From PCC-10605 sp964409355 (lineage in GTDB: Bacteria > Cyanobacteriota > Cyanobacteriia > Cyanobacteriales > Cyanobacteriaceae), in assembly GCA_964409355.1 (NCBI GenBank), contig CAYPDC010000004.1, positions 6,772-70,771 of the forward strand: a stretch of DNA of 64,000 bases, written 5' to 3'. Made by a program: the position numbers and the translations under genes. The notes below the pieces were generated by a model. The model was not told the DNA's origin and made no database searches. It saw only the letters and a list, made by a program, of their open reading frames with translations. Shown in pieces: positions 1 through 8,949 of the stretch. The number at the start of each line of letters is the position of its first letter. Positions within the stretch are counted from its first letter, which is position 1.

Positions 1-1128
1 GGTTACTAACACATCACTAGCTGTAATTCCCCCTAAACTAAGGGCTATTTTTTGTAATAGTTTCACGGCACTTCGTTGAGTCATGGGTATATTATAAAGT
101 TGAGATAATCGCAAAATCATCACTACGTCAATAATTGCCCCAGTGAATAAATCGATCACTGTCACTGGATTCAGTGCGATCGCAGTTGCTTTGGTCATGA
201 CCGTTTGTTGTATAATTTTTTCAGCTTCTTGATCTCGATAGAGGAGTTTTCTTTCCACTAAACGCTGATTAATTTCACCAGTAGATAACATAGTATTCAA
301 AGCCACCAAAGACTTACCTTCTTGATGGAGAATTTCTAAAATTTTTAACTGTAAATCGCTGATGTGTGGTTTTCCCCGTTGCCGTGTCACTTTGACTTTT
401 CCTTCCTTATCTTTTATCGCCACTGCCTCCAAAGGAGAAGCCGACACCATGACAATTTCATCCGGAGACAACAATTCTCTCACCCTCACATCTCTAATGG
501 TAGAATAAATTTCGAGGCGATCGGCAAGGGGATACTGATCAATCTTATTAAACACCAAAATCATCGGCTTACCCACCTCTCGCAATTGACACAACGCTTG
601 ATACTCAACTCTCGTAATATCTCCAGCAATGACAAACAAAATTAAATCCACCTCTGAAGCAATATCATGAGCTAATTTTTCCCTCGTTTCCCCATCAATT
701 TCATCAATACCCGGAGTGTCAATTAACTGAATTTGCACATTTTCCGAACCTTTAATTAATCTTTGGATATTTTGTTCCCCATTACCGATACTTTCGCTAC
801 TTAAACGCCAATTCGTTTGCTCAATTTCTCTTGTAACCCCGTGCAATGGACCTGTAATAAATATTTCTTGTCCAATTAAAGCATTTAAAATACTGGATTT
901 ACCTTTCCCTACCATCCCAAAAGCCGCAATTTGAATCACGGAATCGTCTAATTTCCGTAACATCTCATTCAAATGAGTAATTTCTGCTTCTAAACCCTTT
1001 CTTTCTTCTTCTTTCAGATCCAAATTTAACAATAAATTGCGTAAAGATTCCTGTGCCTTTTGATAGTTAATCTCTCCCTGCCAATGGGCAAAGTCAATAA
1101 TTGCATTTTCCCAATCTTCTTCTCGCAT
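1..1128 (-). CDS. Dynamin-like/Era-type GTP-binding protein with DUF697 domain (3' end cut off by window)
   Basis: The minus strand is open for all 376 codons from the ATG at 1128 to the window edge, so the C-terminus is missing. A G domain is readable: P-loop GMVGKGKS (about residues 71-78), DTPG (137-140), NKID (194-197) and a G5-like SAS (about 229-231). It is preceded by a Glu-rich helical stretch that could be coiled coil. Near the cut end a hydrophobic segment resembles the DUF697 membrane-associated domain found behind such G domains. This suggests a membrane-associated GTPase of the YcjF/Era-like class; the target process is unknown. The downstream (left) context is not visible. Confidence 0.85.
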   Translation of the reverse strand, partial: MREEDWENAIIDFAHWQGEINYQKAQESLRNLLLNLDLKEEERKGLEAEITHLNEMLRKLDDSVIQIAAFGMVGKGKSSILNALIGQEIFITGPLHGVTREIEQTNWRLSSESIGNGEQNIQRLIKGSENVQIQLIDTPGIDEIDGETREKLAHDIASEVDLILFVIAGDITRVEYQALCQLREVGKPMILVFNKIDQYPLADRLEIYSTIRDVRVRELLSPDEIVMVSASPLEAVAIKDKEGKVKVTRQRGKPHISDLQLKILEILHQEGKSLVALNTMLSTGEINQRLVERKLLYRDQEAEKIIQQTVMTKATAIALNPVTVIDLFTGAIIDVVMILRLSQLYNIPMTQRSAVKLLQKIALSLGGITASDVLVT

Positions 1129-1166
1129 AAAGACTACTTATAACTATATTTTTGTTACTATCTTTT

Positions 1167-1700
1167 CTAATTGGAATCAACTCTATCATTAAAGGCTTCG
1201 CAATGGATTTGATATAGTTTTTCTGGGGGTTGATTATTGACGGCGATCGCTTCTAATCTATTTAAATCATAAGCTGTAGGGGAGGTGCGATCAATCAATA
1301 ACTTTCTAATACTAGATTGCAGATTATAAGTCTCATCGAAAGTTTTACGGGGATTAACCAACATTAACTGGTTATAGTCTTTAGTTGCCAGTAATAAAAA
1401 ATCAGTAGTACGTTTACCTAATCCAGAAGCAAGAGATTTAAGACGAGTGGACGCATGACTAGGAGATAGCCATTCCGAGGCTTTTAATTCAAAGAGAATA
1501 ATTTGTAACTTACCTTCTCCTTCATCAGCGATCAGATAAACTTGGTTAATAGCTTCTTGATTACGAGGCGATAGATCTAAATCAGCAATATCAAGGATGT
1601 TAGCAGAGGTATTATAGCCTAATTGTTGAAAAATGGAGGCTATATTGTTAGGGGAGTTAAGGGTGCGTAGATCGTCTAATTTAAGGTGTCTGGTAGGCAT
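1167..1700 (-). pseudogene. N-terminal fragment of an Eco57I/type IIL restriction-modification-like protein
   Basis: This is an intact 177-codon frame. Its sequence resembles, from memory, the N-terminal region of large cyanobacterial Eco57I-class restriction-methylase proteins: LSPRNQEAI, an alpha/beta block with ELKASEW (nuclease-like E-x-K) and LLIDRTSPTAYDLNRLEAI. In those proteins the similarity continues through a QIHCEAF-like segment into a domain of several hundred residues. Here the frame ends ten residues after QIHCEAF, and only 38 bp separate the stop from the GTPase start, so no methylase domain remains. It may be a relic or a stand-alone nuclease-like domain. Family assignment is tentative. 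Confidence 0.5.
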
Positions 1701-1747
1701 TTATTTTGTATGTGAGGAATTATATTTTTGATAAGAAGAATTGATAT

Positions 1748-2368
1748 TATAGCGTTTATCTGAATGATGAGGTACAATCTAGGATAGAAATTTTAAATCA
1801 TATCAACATTAATGTAATGCGTCCTTATTCTTTGGATTTAAGACAAAAAATCGTCCATGCTCGTGAAAAGCAACAATTATCCATTCGTCAATTAGCCAAA
1901 ATTTTTGGTGTGGCAAAAAGTTTTGTCCAAAAAATACTCAAGCAATATAAAGAGACTGGAGATCTTAAACCCCTTCATTCTGGGGGAAGACCACCAAAAA
2001 TAAATCCTGAACAAACTGTAGTGCTTTTAGAAATTATCGACACCAATAATGATGCGACTTTGTCCGAATTAAGGGAATTATTTGAACAAAAAACTGGACT
2101 TAAACTCAGTACATCTACCATTAACAGAATCAGTCATAAATTTGACTATACTGTCAAAAAAAAAGCTCTACGCTACAGAAAAACACACTGAAAGGGTTCA
2201 GGAAAAAAGAGGGCAATACTGGGATAAAGTCAGGGAAATAAAGGAAGAAAACTTAGTTTTTGTAGAGGCGATTGCAACTGCAATGGAACAAGTAACACAG
2301 TCAGATATACATAACTGGTTCACTCATTGCTGTTACTGTACCTCATCATTATGAAAAAAAATGCTATA
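1748..2368 (+). mobile_element. Internally deleted IS630-type element with terminal inverted repeats
   Basis: The left end reads TATAGCGTTT followed by AATGATGAGGTACA. The right end, reverse-complemented, reads TATAGCATTT followed by AATGATGAGGTACA, giving imperfect terminal inverted repeats of about 30 bp. TA dinucleotides flank both ends (1748-1749 and 2367-2368), the target preference of IS630/Tc1-mariner elements. The internal sequence holds only the two ends of a transposase. At about 620 bp it is roughly half an intact IS630 and cannot mobilise itself. Confidence 0.8.
1817..2354 (+). pseudogene. IS630-family transposase remnant (helix-turn-helix plus C-terminal tail, DDE core deleted)
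   Basis: The N-terminal frame (1817-2191) starts MRPYSLDLRQKIV, with a helix-turn-helix (SIRQLAKIFGVAKSFVQKIL) and SGGRPPKI, typical of IS630 transposases. A frameshift near 2160 in an A-rich run moves the match to another frame, which continues KLYATEKHTERVQ to ENLVFV. It then jumps straight to the terminal tail (AIATAMEQVTQSDIHNWF, then HCCYCTS). The block that should carry the catalytic DDE residues is gone. It is therefore frameshifted and internally deleted, and non-functional. Confidence 0.85.
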
Positions 2369-2436
2369 TAACGTTTTAACTAATAGAAAAAAATCCTTGT
2401 ACATTTTGCCCTCACTTGATCTCAGCTAACCTAATT
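2367..2436 (+). repeat. 70-bp dispersed repeat, copy 1
   Basis: This segment, beginning TATAACGTTTTAACTAATAG and ending near CAGCTAACCTAATT, matches 61651-61720 with only about three differences. Copy 1 abuts the right end of the IS630-type element; copy 2 abuts the TPR gene terminus. No coding capacity was seen. It could be the rest of an older element into which the IS630 relative inserted. Confidence 0.75.
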
Positions 2437-2560
2437 TTTTACTTTGAAACGGTTCTGAATAATTGACATAATGTAAGGTTGAAACCCTTACTACGAGACA
2501 ATCAAAAATCTTTTCGGGAGAAGTATAGTAAACTTAGATGCGTTCCTAGCTTATTCATTT

Positions 2561-3739
2561 ATGATCATAATTATTGCTATTATTTGTTTTAAACTATTAC
2601 TGTTTCAAGGGGTTTGCACTTTTATCCTCTTAAGTCGATTATTGCGAGGCGCAAGAAGAATCCCCCCGTTAACCCCTAAATTCCCCTATTTGTCGTTAAT
2701 CGGCAAAGTAAGTGTGATTATACCAACTTTAAATGAGTTCGATCGCATCTCTCCTTTGTTAGAGGCGATTACCCGTCAAAGTTATGAGGTAAAAGAAATT
2801 ATCTTTATTGATAGTAATTCTACCGATGGCACACAGGATAAAATTAATATTTATAGCAAGAAAGATCCCCGTATTCGTTTGATTACAGATCCCCCTTTAC
2901 CCTCTGATTGGGTGGGACGACCTTGGGCATTACATAATGGTTTCTTAAATAGTTCTAAAACTAGTGAATGGATTTTAGGGGTAGATGCGGATACAATACC
3001 TCATAAGAATTTGGTGGCTAGTGTGTTGGATTTTGCCATTAAGTATGATTATAATTTAGTCTCTTTTTCCCCTCAATTTATCTTGGAATCTATGGGAGAA
3101 TGGTGGTTACAACCTGCTTTGTTGATGACTTTGTTATTTCGTTTTGAGTCGTCAGGAGTTGACACAACCAGTAGTAGCACAATTATGGCAAATGGTCAAT
3201 GTTTTTTAATAAAACGTCATATTTTAGAGCAGATTGACGGTTATAGTTGTGCGTCTAATTCTTTTTGCGATGATGTCACTTTAGCTCGTTATGTGGCAAG
3301 TTTAGGTTATAAAGTCGGTTTTGCTGATGGTAGTAAAATTATCAAAGTGCGAATGTATCAGGGTTTTCGGGATACTTGGGAAGGTTGGGGGCGATCGCTC
3401 GATCTTAAGGACGCTTCTTCTAGGGTACAATTATGGGGAGAATGTCTCTTTTTATTCCTAATTCAGGCTTTACCCTTACCTTTATTCTTCATCTGCTTAT
3501 TTTTATCTCCTCATATCGATTTCCTCAGTTTTAAACTACTTTTTGCCTTAAATACTTTTCTTGTCATTATCCGTTTTGCTTTACTAGGAGCGATCGCATC
3601 TTCCTATCAATTTAAAAAATCCATCTCAGAATTAGGCTTTCTTGTCTCACCCTTTGCGGATATATTAGCGGTAACGAGAATTATTCTTTCAGCTTTAAGC
3701 AAACCCCGTCAGTGGCGCGGAAGAAATTATGAATTATGA
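2561..3739 (+). CDS. cruG: Family 2 glycosyltransferase, CruG-like (carotenoid 2'-O-glycosyltransferase)
   Basis: This is a 392-residue GT2 enzyme. It has an N-terminal membrane helix (about 1-25), then VSVIIPTLNE (nucleotide-sugar fold), IDSNSTDGT, the metal-binding GVDADT, and NSFCDDVTLARY, which fits the acceptor/catalytic base region. It ends in hydrophobic helices from about residue 290. The pattern matches what I recall of cyanobacterial CruG, which glycosylates the 2'-hydroxyl of myxol-type carotenoids. The usual partner gene cruF is not adjacent. The enzyme class is firm; the carotenoid substrate is inferred. The 184-bp gap downstream shows nothing definite. Confidence 0.7.
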   Translation: MIIIIAIICFKLLLFQGVCTFILLSRLLRGARRIPPLTPKFPYLSLIGKVSVIIPTLNEFDRISPLLEAITRQSYEVKEIIFIDSNSTDGTQDKINIYSKKDPRIRLITDPPLPSDWVGRPWALHNGFLNSSKTSEWILGVDADTIPHKNLVASVLDFAIKYDYNLVSFSPQFILESMGEWWLQPALLMTLLFRFESSGVDTTSSSTIMANGQCFLIKRHILEQIDGYSCASNSFCDDVTLARYVASLGYKVGFADGSKIIKVRMYQGFRDTWEGWGRSLDLKDASSRVQLWGECLFLFLIQALPLPLFFICLFLSPHIDFLSFKLLFALNTFLVIIRFALLGAIASSYQFKKSISELGFLVSPFADILAVTRIILSALSKPRQWRGRNYEL

Positions 3740-3923
3740 ACCATGAACTACGAATTATGAACTTTAGGTGACACCCGAAACATCTTAATTGCCTGTGTAA
3801 TCCTAAATCAGTTGTGAGGAATTTTGATTAGACTTCTCTTAGCTTTGTCAATTTATTGCAAAGCGATTATTGATTTTCTATTAATGTATCATAACGTTTG
3901 TTTTTTAATTATTAATATTCATA

Positions 3924-4790
3924 ATGACTTCTAATAGTTTATATTCTCAAAAAAAGACATTTAAAAAACTATCAAATAGCTTAATGATAGTCGGTATTAT
4001 TATTACCTTAATGTTTATATTTTTCGCCTTTTTTGCCCCTTTATTACAAAACATGGGCATTATTCAAAACCCATTAGAATCCCTTAGTAACCCCATTAAT
4101 CAAGGACCAAATGGAAAATATTGGTTCGGCACAACCGGGCAGGGTTATGATGTTTTTTCCCGCACTATTTTTGGCTCACAAGCCGCTTTAAAAGTCGTGA
4201 TTACTGCCACATTTTTTAGTTTAATTATCGGTGTGCCATTGGGGTTAATTAGTGGTTATTTTGGGGGAAAAGTTGACAAAATATTACTCTTTTTAATGGA
4301 TACCATTTATACTTTACCCGGATTATTGTTATCCGTTACATTAGCCTTTGTGGTTGGTAGAGGGATAATAAATGCAGCGATTGCCTTGTCTATTTCCTAT
4401 ATTCCCCAATATTATCGAGTCATCAGAAATCATACCACTAGCGTTAAAACCGAATTGTTTATCGAAGCCGCACAAGCCATGGGGGCATCTTCAACCCGTA
4501 TTATTACGAAATATGTTTTCTTCAATGTTGTGCAAAACATTCCTGTTTTATTTACCCTCAATGCCGCCGATGCTATTTTAATCTTAGGGGGTTTAGGATT
4601 TTTAGGGTTAGGTTTACCTGAAGATGTGCCAGAATGGGGACATGATCTCAAATTGGCTTTAGATGGTTTACCTACTGGTATTTGGTGGAATGCCTTTTTC
4701 CCCGGTTTGGCAATGACAACCATGGTGACGGGTTTATCTTTATTAGGAGAAGGATTAAGTGAGGGTTTTAATCCCCATAATCGTAACTAG
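3924..4790 (+). CDS. DppC/OppC-type ABC transporter permease
   Basis: This 288-residue inner-membrane permease of the peptide/nickel import class (BPD_transp_1 fold) has an N-terminal helix (about 18-42). The periplasmic segment WFGTTGQGYDVFSR is typical of DppC/OppC N-domains. Several further helices follow, with the ATPase-docking EAA loop EAAQAMGASSTRIITKYV at about 175-195. No ATPase, DppB-type permease or binding protein lies nearby, so it is an orphan subunit that must pair with genes elsewhere, as is common in cyanobacteria. Its stop TAG at 4788-4790 overlaps the first bases of a repeat element. Confidence 0.88.
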   Translation: MTSNSLYSQKKTFKKLSNSLMIVGIIITLMFIFFAFFAPLLQNMGIIQNPLESLSNPINQGPNGKYWFGTTGQGYDVFSRTIFGSQAALKVVITATFFSLIIGVPLGLISGYFGGKVDKILLFLMDTIYTLPGLLLSVTLAFVVGRGIINAAIALSISYIPQYYRVIRNHTTSVKTELFIEAAQAMGASSTRIITKYVFFNVVQNIPVLFTLNAADAILILGGLGFLGLGLPEDVPEWGHDLKLALDGLPTGIWWNAFFPGLAMTTMVTGLSLLGEGLSEGFNPHNRN

Positions 4791-4893
4791 GTGGTTTTCA
4801 AAAAAGAATTTACCCAATTTTCTTTATAATTCCCCCTTTATTAAGGGGGGTTAGGGGGGATCATACAGGTATATTTATTATTAAAAATCACCT
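4789..4893. repeat. TIR element, AGGTGRTTTT family, copy 1
   Basis: The left end AGGTGGTTTTCAAAAA and the reverse-complemented right end AGGTGATTTTTAATAA form imperfect terminal inverted repeats. The centre is a G/C-rich hairpin (CCCCCTTTATTAAGGGGGG). It is homologous over its whole length to 54939-55044 in the opposite orientation, and a 24-bp end fragment lies at 53923-53947. It sits between convergent genes and may also act as a terminator. Confidence 0.7.
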
Positions 4894-4900
4894 TAGATCA

Positions 4901-6019
4901 TTACAAAGTAACAGGAGATTCCACATAAATAGTCGGCTCTTGCATAGTAAAATTAATACCATAAGTGGATAATTGCTGGGAAATATTTTCGTTGGCTAAC
5001 TCTAATAATCTTTTTCTTAAGTTGATCGAGCTTTCGTTTGAGCCTAAAATAAAAAACGTCACCCTCGCCCTTGTTTCTTTGTGTTTTTCTGGAGTAAATA
5101 AGGCTACCTTTGTACTATCTGGATCTATACCAAATAGGGCATTCGTACATTTTTTAACTATATCTTCCACTAGGGCTTGTTCGCTATCTTCGAGTATTTT
5201 CGCAAAGTCGAGGTAAAGTAATACCATTACCTTTTTCCCTCTAGTGATGTTTTCAATTTCTACGTTTGCCATCATGGAATTAGGTACAATCATTAATGTA
5301 CCTTTACCCGGTATTCTGATTTTAGTTGATCTCAGCCCGATCGACTCTACCCTACCATACAATCCAGTATTTAGCCTTATATACTCCCCGACAATGAAAG
5401 GACGATCTAAATAGAGAACAAACGTACCTAATAACTGCTCCAGAGTTCTTTGAGCGGCAAATGCGATCGCAATTCCCCCTAAACCTAAACTAGCCAGTAA
5501 ACCGACTAAATTTATATCCAGTCTTTTCGCAAAGGCAACGGCGGCAACAAAACCGATAATAACATTAATAATGGTTTCTAAAACTAATAATAATTCATCG
5601 ACTTCTTTCCCTAATTTTTGAATTAAATCCACCCCATAAATTAAAATAACTTGCCTAAATAAACGGGATGCTAACCAAGCTACACTTATAATTAAACTCA
5701 GATCAATAATAAAATTAAGAACTCTATATATCCCTTGATAATTAATGATAAAATTGAGGGATAATGACCATAAAATTAATGTACCTGTTAAGCGAAACGT
5801 ATTTTTTAAAGGATCAATTATTTTCTCATAAAATTGAGTTAATGGCTGTTTTGATAAACGAGAAATTCCCAACATACAAAGATTAGGAGTATATCTTCCA
5901 GCGATAAAACTAAAAACTATTAATAAGAAGAAAAAACCAAATTCTAAAGACAATTTTGTCATCATTGCCTGATTTTCTTCCGTTAACCATGATTTAATTA
6001 AGTTATTAATAAGCTCCAT
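4901..6019 (-). CDS. MscS-family mechanosensitive ion channel (first of two tandem paralogs)
   Basis: About 372 residues from the ATG at 6019; an in-frame TTG lies 12 bp upstream. Four hydrophobic segments (about 25-50, 70-95, 105-125, 145-175) are followed by the MscS pore-lining helix. That helix has Gly/Ala spacing (LVGLLASLGLGGIAIAFAAQ), then the beta domain (LDRPFIVGEYIRL, GRVESIGLRSTKIR, VPNS). The C-terminal alpha/beta domain ends near IYVESPVTL. Such channels release solutes on hypo-osmotic shock. It has the same architecture, motifs and strand as the gene at 6230-7315, so it is probably a tandem duplicate that has since diverged. Confidence 0.88.
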   Translation of the reverse strand: MELINNLIKSWLTEENQAMMTKLSLEFGFFFLLIVFSFIAGRYTPNLCMLGISRLSKQPLTQFYEKIIDPLKNTFRLTGTLILWSLSLNFIINYQGIYRVLNFIIDLSLIISVAWLASRLFRQVILIYGVDLIQKLGKEVDELLLVLETIINVIIGFVAAVAFAKRLDINLVGLLASLGLGGIAIAFAAQRTLEQLLGTFVLYLDRPFIVGEYIRLNTGLYGRVESIGLRSTKIRIPGKGTLMIVPNSMMANVEIENITRGKKVMVLLYLDFAKILEDSEQALVEDIVKKCTNALFGIDPDSTKVALFTPEKHKETRARVTFFILGSNESSINLRKRLLELANENISQQLSTYGINFTMQEPTIYVESPVTL

Positions 6020-6059
6020 GATAATTAACAATTAATAATGAATGGTGATTAAAGGTTTA

Positions 6060-6222
6060 TACATTCTAATTTTCAAATTATAAATTTTCTAAATTTGACA
6101 TGAAATATTAAGTATTTAATATCCTAAAAAAAACTGAAATCTGCTACATTTCGACTACGCTCAATGCACCGCCTGATGCCTGAAACCTACCCTTATCCGA
6201 TATTCTTACATCGAACGGAGGT
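6060..6222. repeat. Degenerate copy of the ACCTGAGTTCG TIR family (subtype 2)
   Basis: The right part CCTGATGCCTGAAACCT ... ATATTCTTACATCGAAC-GGAGGT matches the right part of the complete element at 35337-35534, and an AT-rich internal block also matches. The left terminal repeat is not recognisable, so the left boundary is approximate. It lies between the two MscS genes, ending 8 bp from the stop of the second. Confidence 0.55.
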
Positions 6223-6229
6223 TAAATTC

Positions 6230-7315
6230 TTAAATTGTGATAGGAGAATCAACATTAATGGTGTCATCTTCTAAAATAAAATCAATGCCGTATTCTTCTA
6301 ATTTTTGACGAATATTTTGATTAGCAATATTCAATAATTGACGGCGTAAATCCATTGAAACCTGTTCAGAACCCAGTAGAAAGAAGCTGATTTGTGCCTG
6401 AGTAAATTCTGTTTTTTCATCTTTATTTATCTGTTTAAATTTTACTTCAGTATTTTTCGGATCAATGCCAAAAATGTCTTTAGTGCTATCTAAAATAATT
6501 TGTCTAATTAATGCCATTTCGTCTAATTCTAAAGAGTTATAAAAGGTTAAATAAACTAAAGAAATAACTTTTTTTGCCCCAGTAAAATTCTCAATATTTG
6601 TCTGAGTTAAGGCACTGTTCGGAATTACCATTAATGTTCCTTTCCCTGATACTCTTATTTTTGTTGATCTTAAACCAATGGATTCTACTCTGCCAAAAGT
6701 GCCATCTGGTAAACCAATATAGTCGTCAATTACAAAGGGGCGATCGAGATATATTACCACTCCTCCTAATAATTGTTCAAGGGTTTTTTGTGCGGCAAAT
6801 GCTACCGCTAAACCGCCGATTCCTAAACTAGCTAATAAACCGAATAAATTGATATTATGTACTTGGGCAAAAATAAAAATAATCAATAAAAAGATAATCA
6901 AATTAGCGGAATATTTACCAACAATTAAAAACTCACTATTAATTTTTTTTTGACTTTGTAAAGCCGCATCAAGCAAGAAGTTATCAAATAATTGTTTAAA
7001 CCATTTAATTGCTAACCAAATAGTTAAACTAGAAATAATTATACTAATAATAATTTCTCCCACCTTTATAGGTATAGGAAAGTCATTGATGAGAATAGCA
7101 ATATCTCCCAGAGATAAAAACCAAATTAAGGTTAAAAAACCCAAGTCTGGTTTAATCACTTCTGTATAAAATTTTCTAGTTTGAGTCGCAATAAATTTTT
7201 CTGTTAAATATTGAATTACTTTCTTTAAATAATTAAGAATTATGATAATTCCTAAAATAATAGTGATAATCATTCCTAGCTTAAAAATAAGCTCATAATC
7301 TAATGTTATACTCAT
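6230..7315 (-). CDS. MscS-family mechanosensitive ion channel (second tandem paralog)
   Basis: 361 residues starting MSITLDYE. It has four predicted transmembrane segments (about 10-30, 55-80, 85-105, 130-155), then the pore helix with LFGLLASLGIGGLAVAFAAQ. The beta domain follows (LDRPFVIDDYIGLPDG, GRVESIGLRSTKIRVSGKGT, VIPNSAL). The pore and beta regions closely track those of the neighbour at 4901-6019, while the N-terminal helices differ more. It is a small-conductance osmotic channel by family; the physiological difference between the two copies cannot be read here. Confidence 0.88.
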   Translation of the reverse strand: MSITLDYELIFKLGMIITIILGIIIILNYLKKVIQYLTEKFIATQTRKFYTEVIKPDLGFLTLIWFLSLGDIAILINDFPIPIKVGEIIISIIISSLTIWLAIKWFKQLFDNFLLDAALQSQKKINSEFLIVGKYSANLIIFLLIIFIFAQVHNINLFGLLASLGIGGLAVAFAAQKTLEQLLGGVVIYLDRPFVIDDYIGLPDGTFGRVESIGLRSTKIRVSGKGTLMVIPNSALTQTNIENFTGAKKVISLVYLTFYNSLELDEMALIRQIILDSTKDIFGIDPKNTEVKFKQINKDEKTEFTQAQISFFLLGSEQVSMDLRRQLLNIANQNIRQKLEEYGIDFILEDDTINVDSPITI

Positions 7316-7548
7316 TATGGAAAAACTTTATAGTTGTTTGTCTTTATTTTTTATGTTGACTATGACTACACAAATCTTAAATTAAAACTCTTTAATTGGC
7401 TCTGATTCATCAGGCTATAGTTAATAGCTATAGCATCAATAGTTAATGGATAATAGATACATTCAAAAATAACTAATTTAATGCGATAACATAAAATAAC
7501 TAATTGATTAATTAACAAATCAAAGCAATAGTAAATCACATTAAAGCA

Positions 7549-8052
7549 ATGAAAAGACGAACTTTACTCAGTACAAGTTTAGGTGCGTTCTGCGCAGCAC
7601 CTTTGGTGTCCGCACTCATGCTAGCCACAACTCAAACCCAAAGTCAAGAGGATCAACCTATTAAGAAAATTAACTTAACAAAAGCTCAGTGGAAAGAAAA
7701 ACTAACTCCTGCACAATACCATATTTTGCGGGAAGAAGGCACAGAAAAGCCCTTTTCTAGCCCATTAAATGAGGAAAAAAGAAAGGGAATTTTTGCCTGT
7801 GCAGGATGTGATTTGCCCCTTTTCCGCTCAGAGATGAAATATAATAGCGGTACTGGATGGCCCAGTTTCTATGATACCATTGCCAACGCGGTAGAAACCA
7901 AAAACGATTTTAAACTATTGATTCCTCGTACTGAATACCATTGTGCTAGATGTGGCGGTCATCAAGGTCATGTATTTAATGATGGACCAAAACCCACAGG
8001 AAAAAGGTATTGTAATAATGGTTTAGCTTTGAAATTTATCCCCACAACTTAA
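7549..8052 (+). CDS. msrB: Exported methionine-R-sulfoxide reductase MsrB
   Basis: 167 residues. The N-terminus MKRRTLLSTSLGAF plus a hydrophobic stretch up to about residue 30 looks like a twin-arginine or Sec export signal. The MsrB domain shows both zinc-binding CxxC pairs (CAGC and CARC), the SGTGWPSF substrate motif, and the catalytic Cys in RYCNNG. It reduces the R epimer of methionine sulfoxide, here outside the cytoplasm. The stop is one base before the msrA start, so the two form a translationally coupled repair pair covering both epimers. Confidence 0.93.
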   Translation: MKRRTLLSTSLGAFCAAPLVSALMLATTQTQSQEDQPIKKINLTKAQWKEKLTPAQYHILREEGTEKPFSSPLNEEKRKGIFACAGCDLPLFRSEMKYNSGTGWPSFYDTIANAVETKNDFKLLIPRTEYHCARCGGHQGHVFNDGPKPTGKRYCNNGLALKFIPTT

Positions 8053-8053
8053 A

Positions 8054-8653
8054 ATGAGCAAGATATTAGCCATCATAATTTCTGTATTCCTGATTTTAAT
8101 ACCATCAGCCAATGCTCAAACAGGCAGTATAAAAACCGCAACATTTGCGGGGGGCTGTTTTTGGTGTATGGAACCACCCTACGACAAAATCGAAGGGGTA
8201 ATTTCCACTACCTCTGGTTATACGGGGGGAAACGTGAAAAATCCTACTTACCAACAGGTAAGCAAAGGCCAAACAGGTCACGCAGAAGCGGTAGAGATTA
8301 AGTATAATGCTGATAAAGTCAGCTATAAAAAACTATTGAGTGTTTTTTGGCAAAATATCGATCCTACGGTGGAAAACCGTCAATTTTGCGACATTGGCAA
8401 TCAGTATCGCAGTGCTATTTTTTACCATGACGATCAGCAAAAACAACTTGCTTTAGACAGTAGGAAACAAATCGAAAAACAACTCAACCAGAAAGTTTAT
8501 ACTCAAATCATTCCCGTGAAGGAATTTTACCCTGCCGAAGAATATCATCAAGACTACTACCAGAAAAATCCTTTATTGTATAAATACTATCGCTTTCGCT
8601 GTGGTCGAGATCAACGCCTAGAGGAATTGGGATTGAAGATTAAGAATTATTAA
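8054..8653 (+). CDS. msrA: Exported methionine-S-sulfoxide reductase MsrA
   Basis: 199 residues. The signal peptide is MSKILAIIISVFLILIPSANA, followed by the MsrA catalytic motif GGCFWCMEPPYDKIEGV (nucleophilic Cys in GCFWC), SGYTGG, the GH(A)E region and the typical GNQYRSAIFYHD. It reduces the S epimer of methionine sulfoxide. Export matches its partner msrB, so the pair probably protects periplasmic or lumenal proteins. A 296-bp gap follows before psbD. It includes a possible 5'-leader hairpin (GTCTCT/AGAGAC, 8885-8908) and a TATATT hexamer near 8832. Confidence 0.93.
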   Translation: MSKILAIIISVFLILIPSANAQTGSIKTATFAGGCFWCMEPPYDKIEGVISTTSGYTGGNVKNPTYQQVSKGQTGHAEAVEIKYNADKVSYKKLLSVFWQNIDPTVENRQFCDIGNQYRSAIFYHDDQQKQLALDSRKQIEKQLNQKVYTQIIPVKEFYPAEEYHQDYYQKNPLLYKYYRFRCGRDQRLEELGLKIKNY

Positions 8654-8949
8654 AATTAGTCACAAATCCATATAATCAAGATACTGTGGTGGTTTAGCCT
8701 ATATCATTTCAGGGCCATTCTGAGAAAAATGTGACATTTTGTTAAAACATCTGCTAAAAATAGATAAAGCGAGTTGAGAAAGATACTTAAATCGTATCTG
8801 AAAAACAGAGTAATAATAACTCTGACTCATGCTATATTAAGAAAAGTTAATTGCAGTTCAGTATTATTGCTGAGTAGCAATCTCGTCTCTAATAATATAA
8901 ACAGAGACAATTTTAAAGTAAAACTTGACAAGTTAAAAAAAGAAAGATT

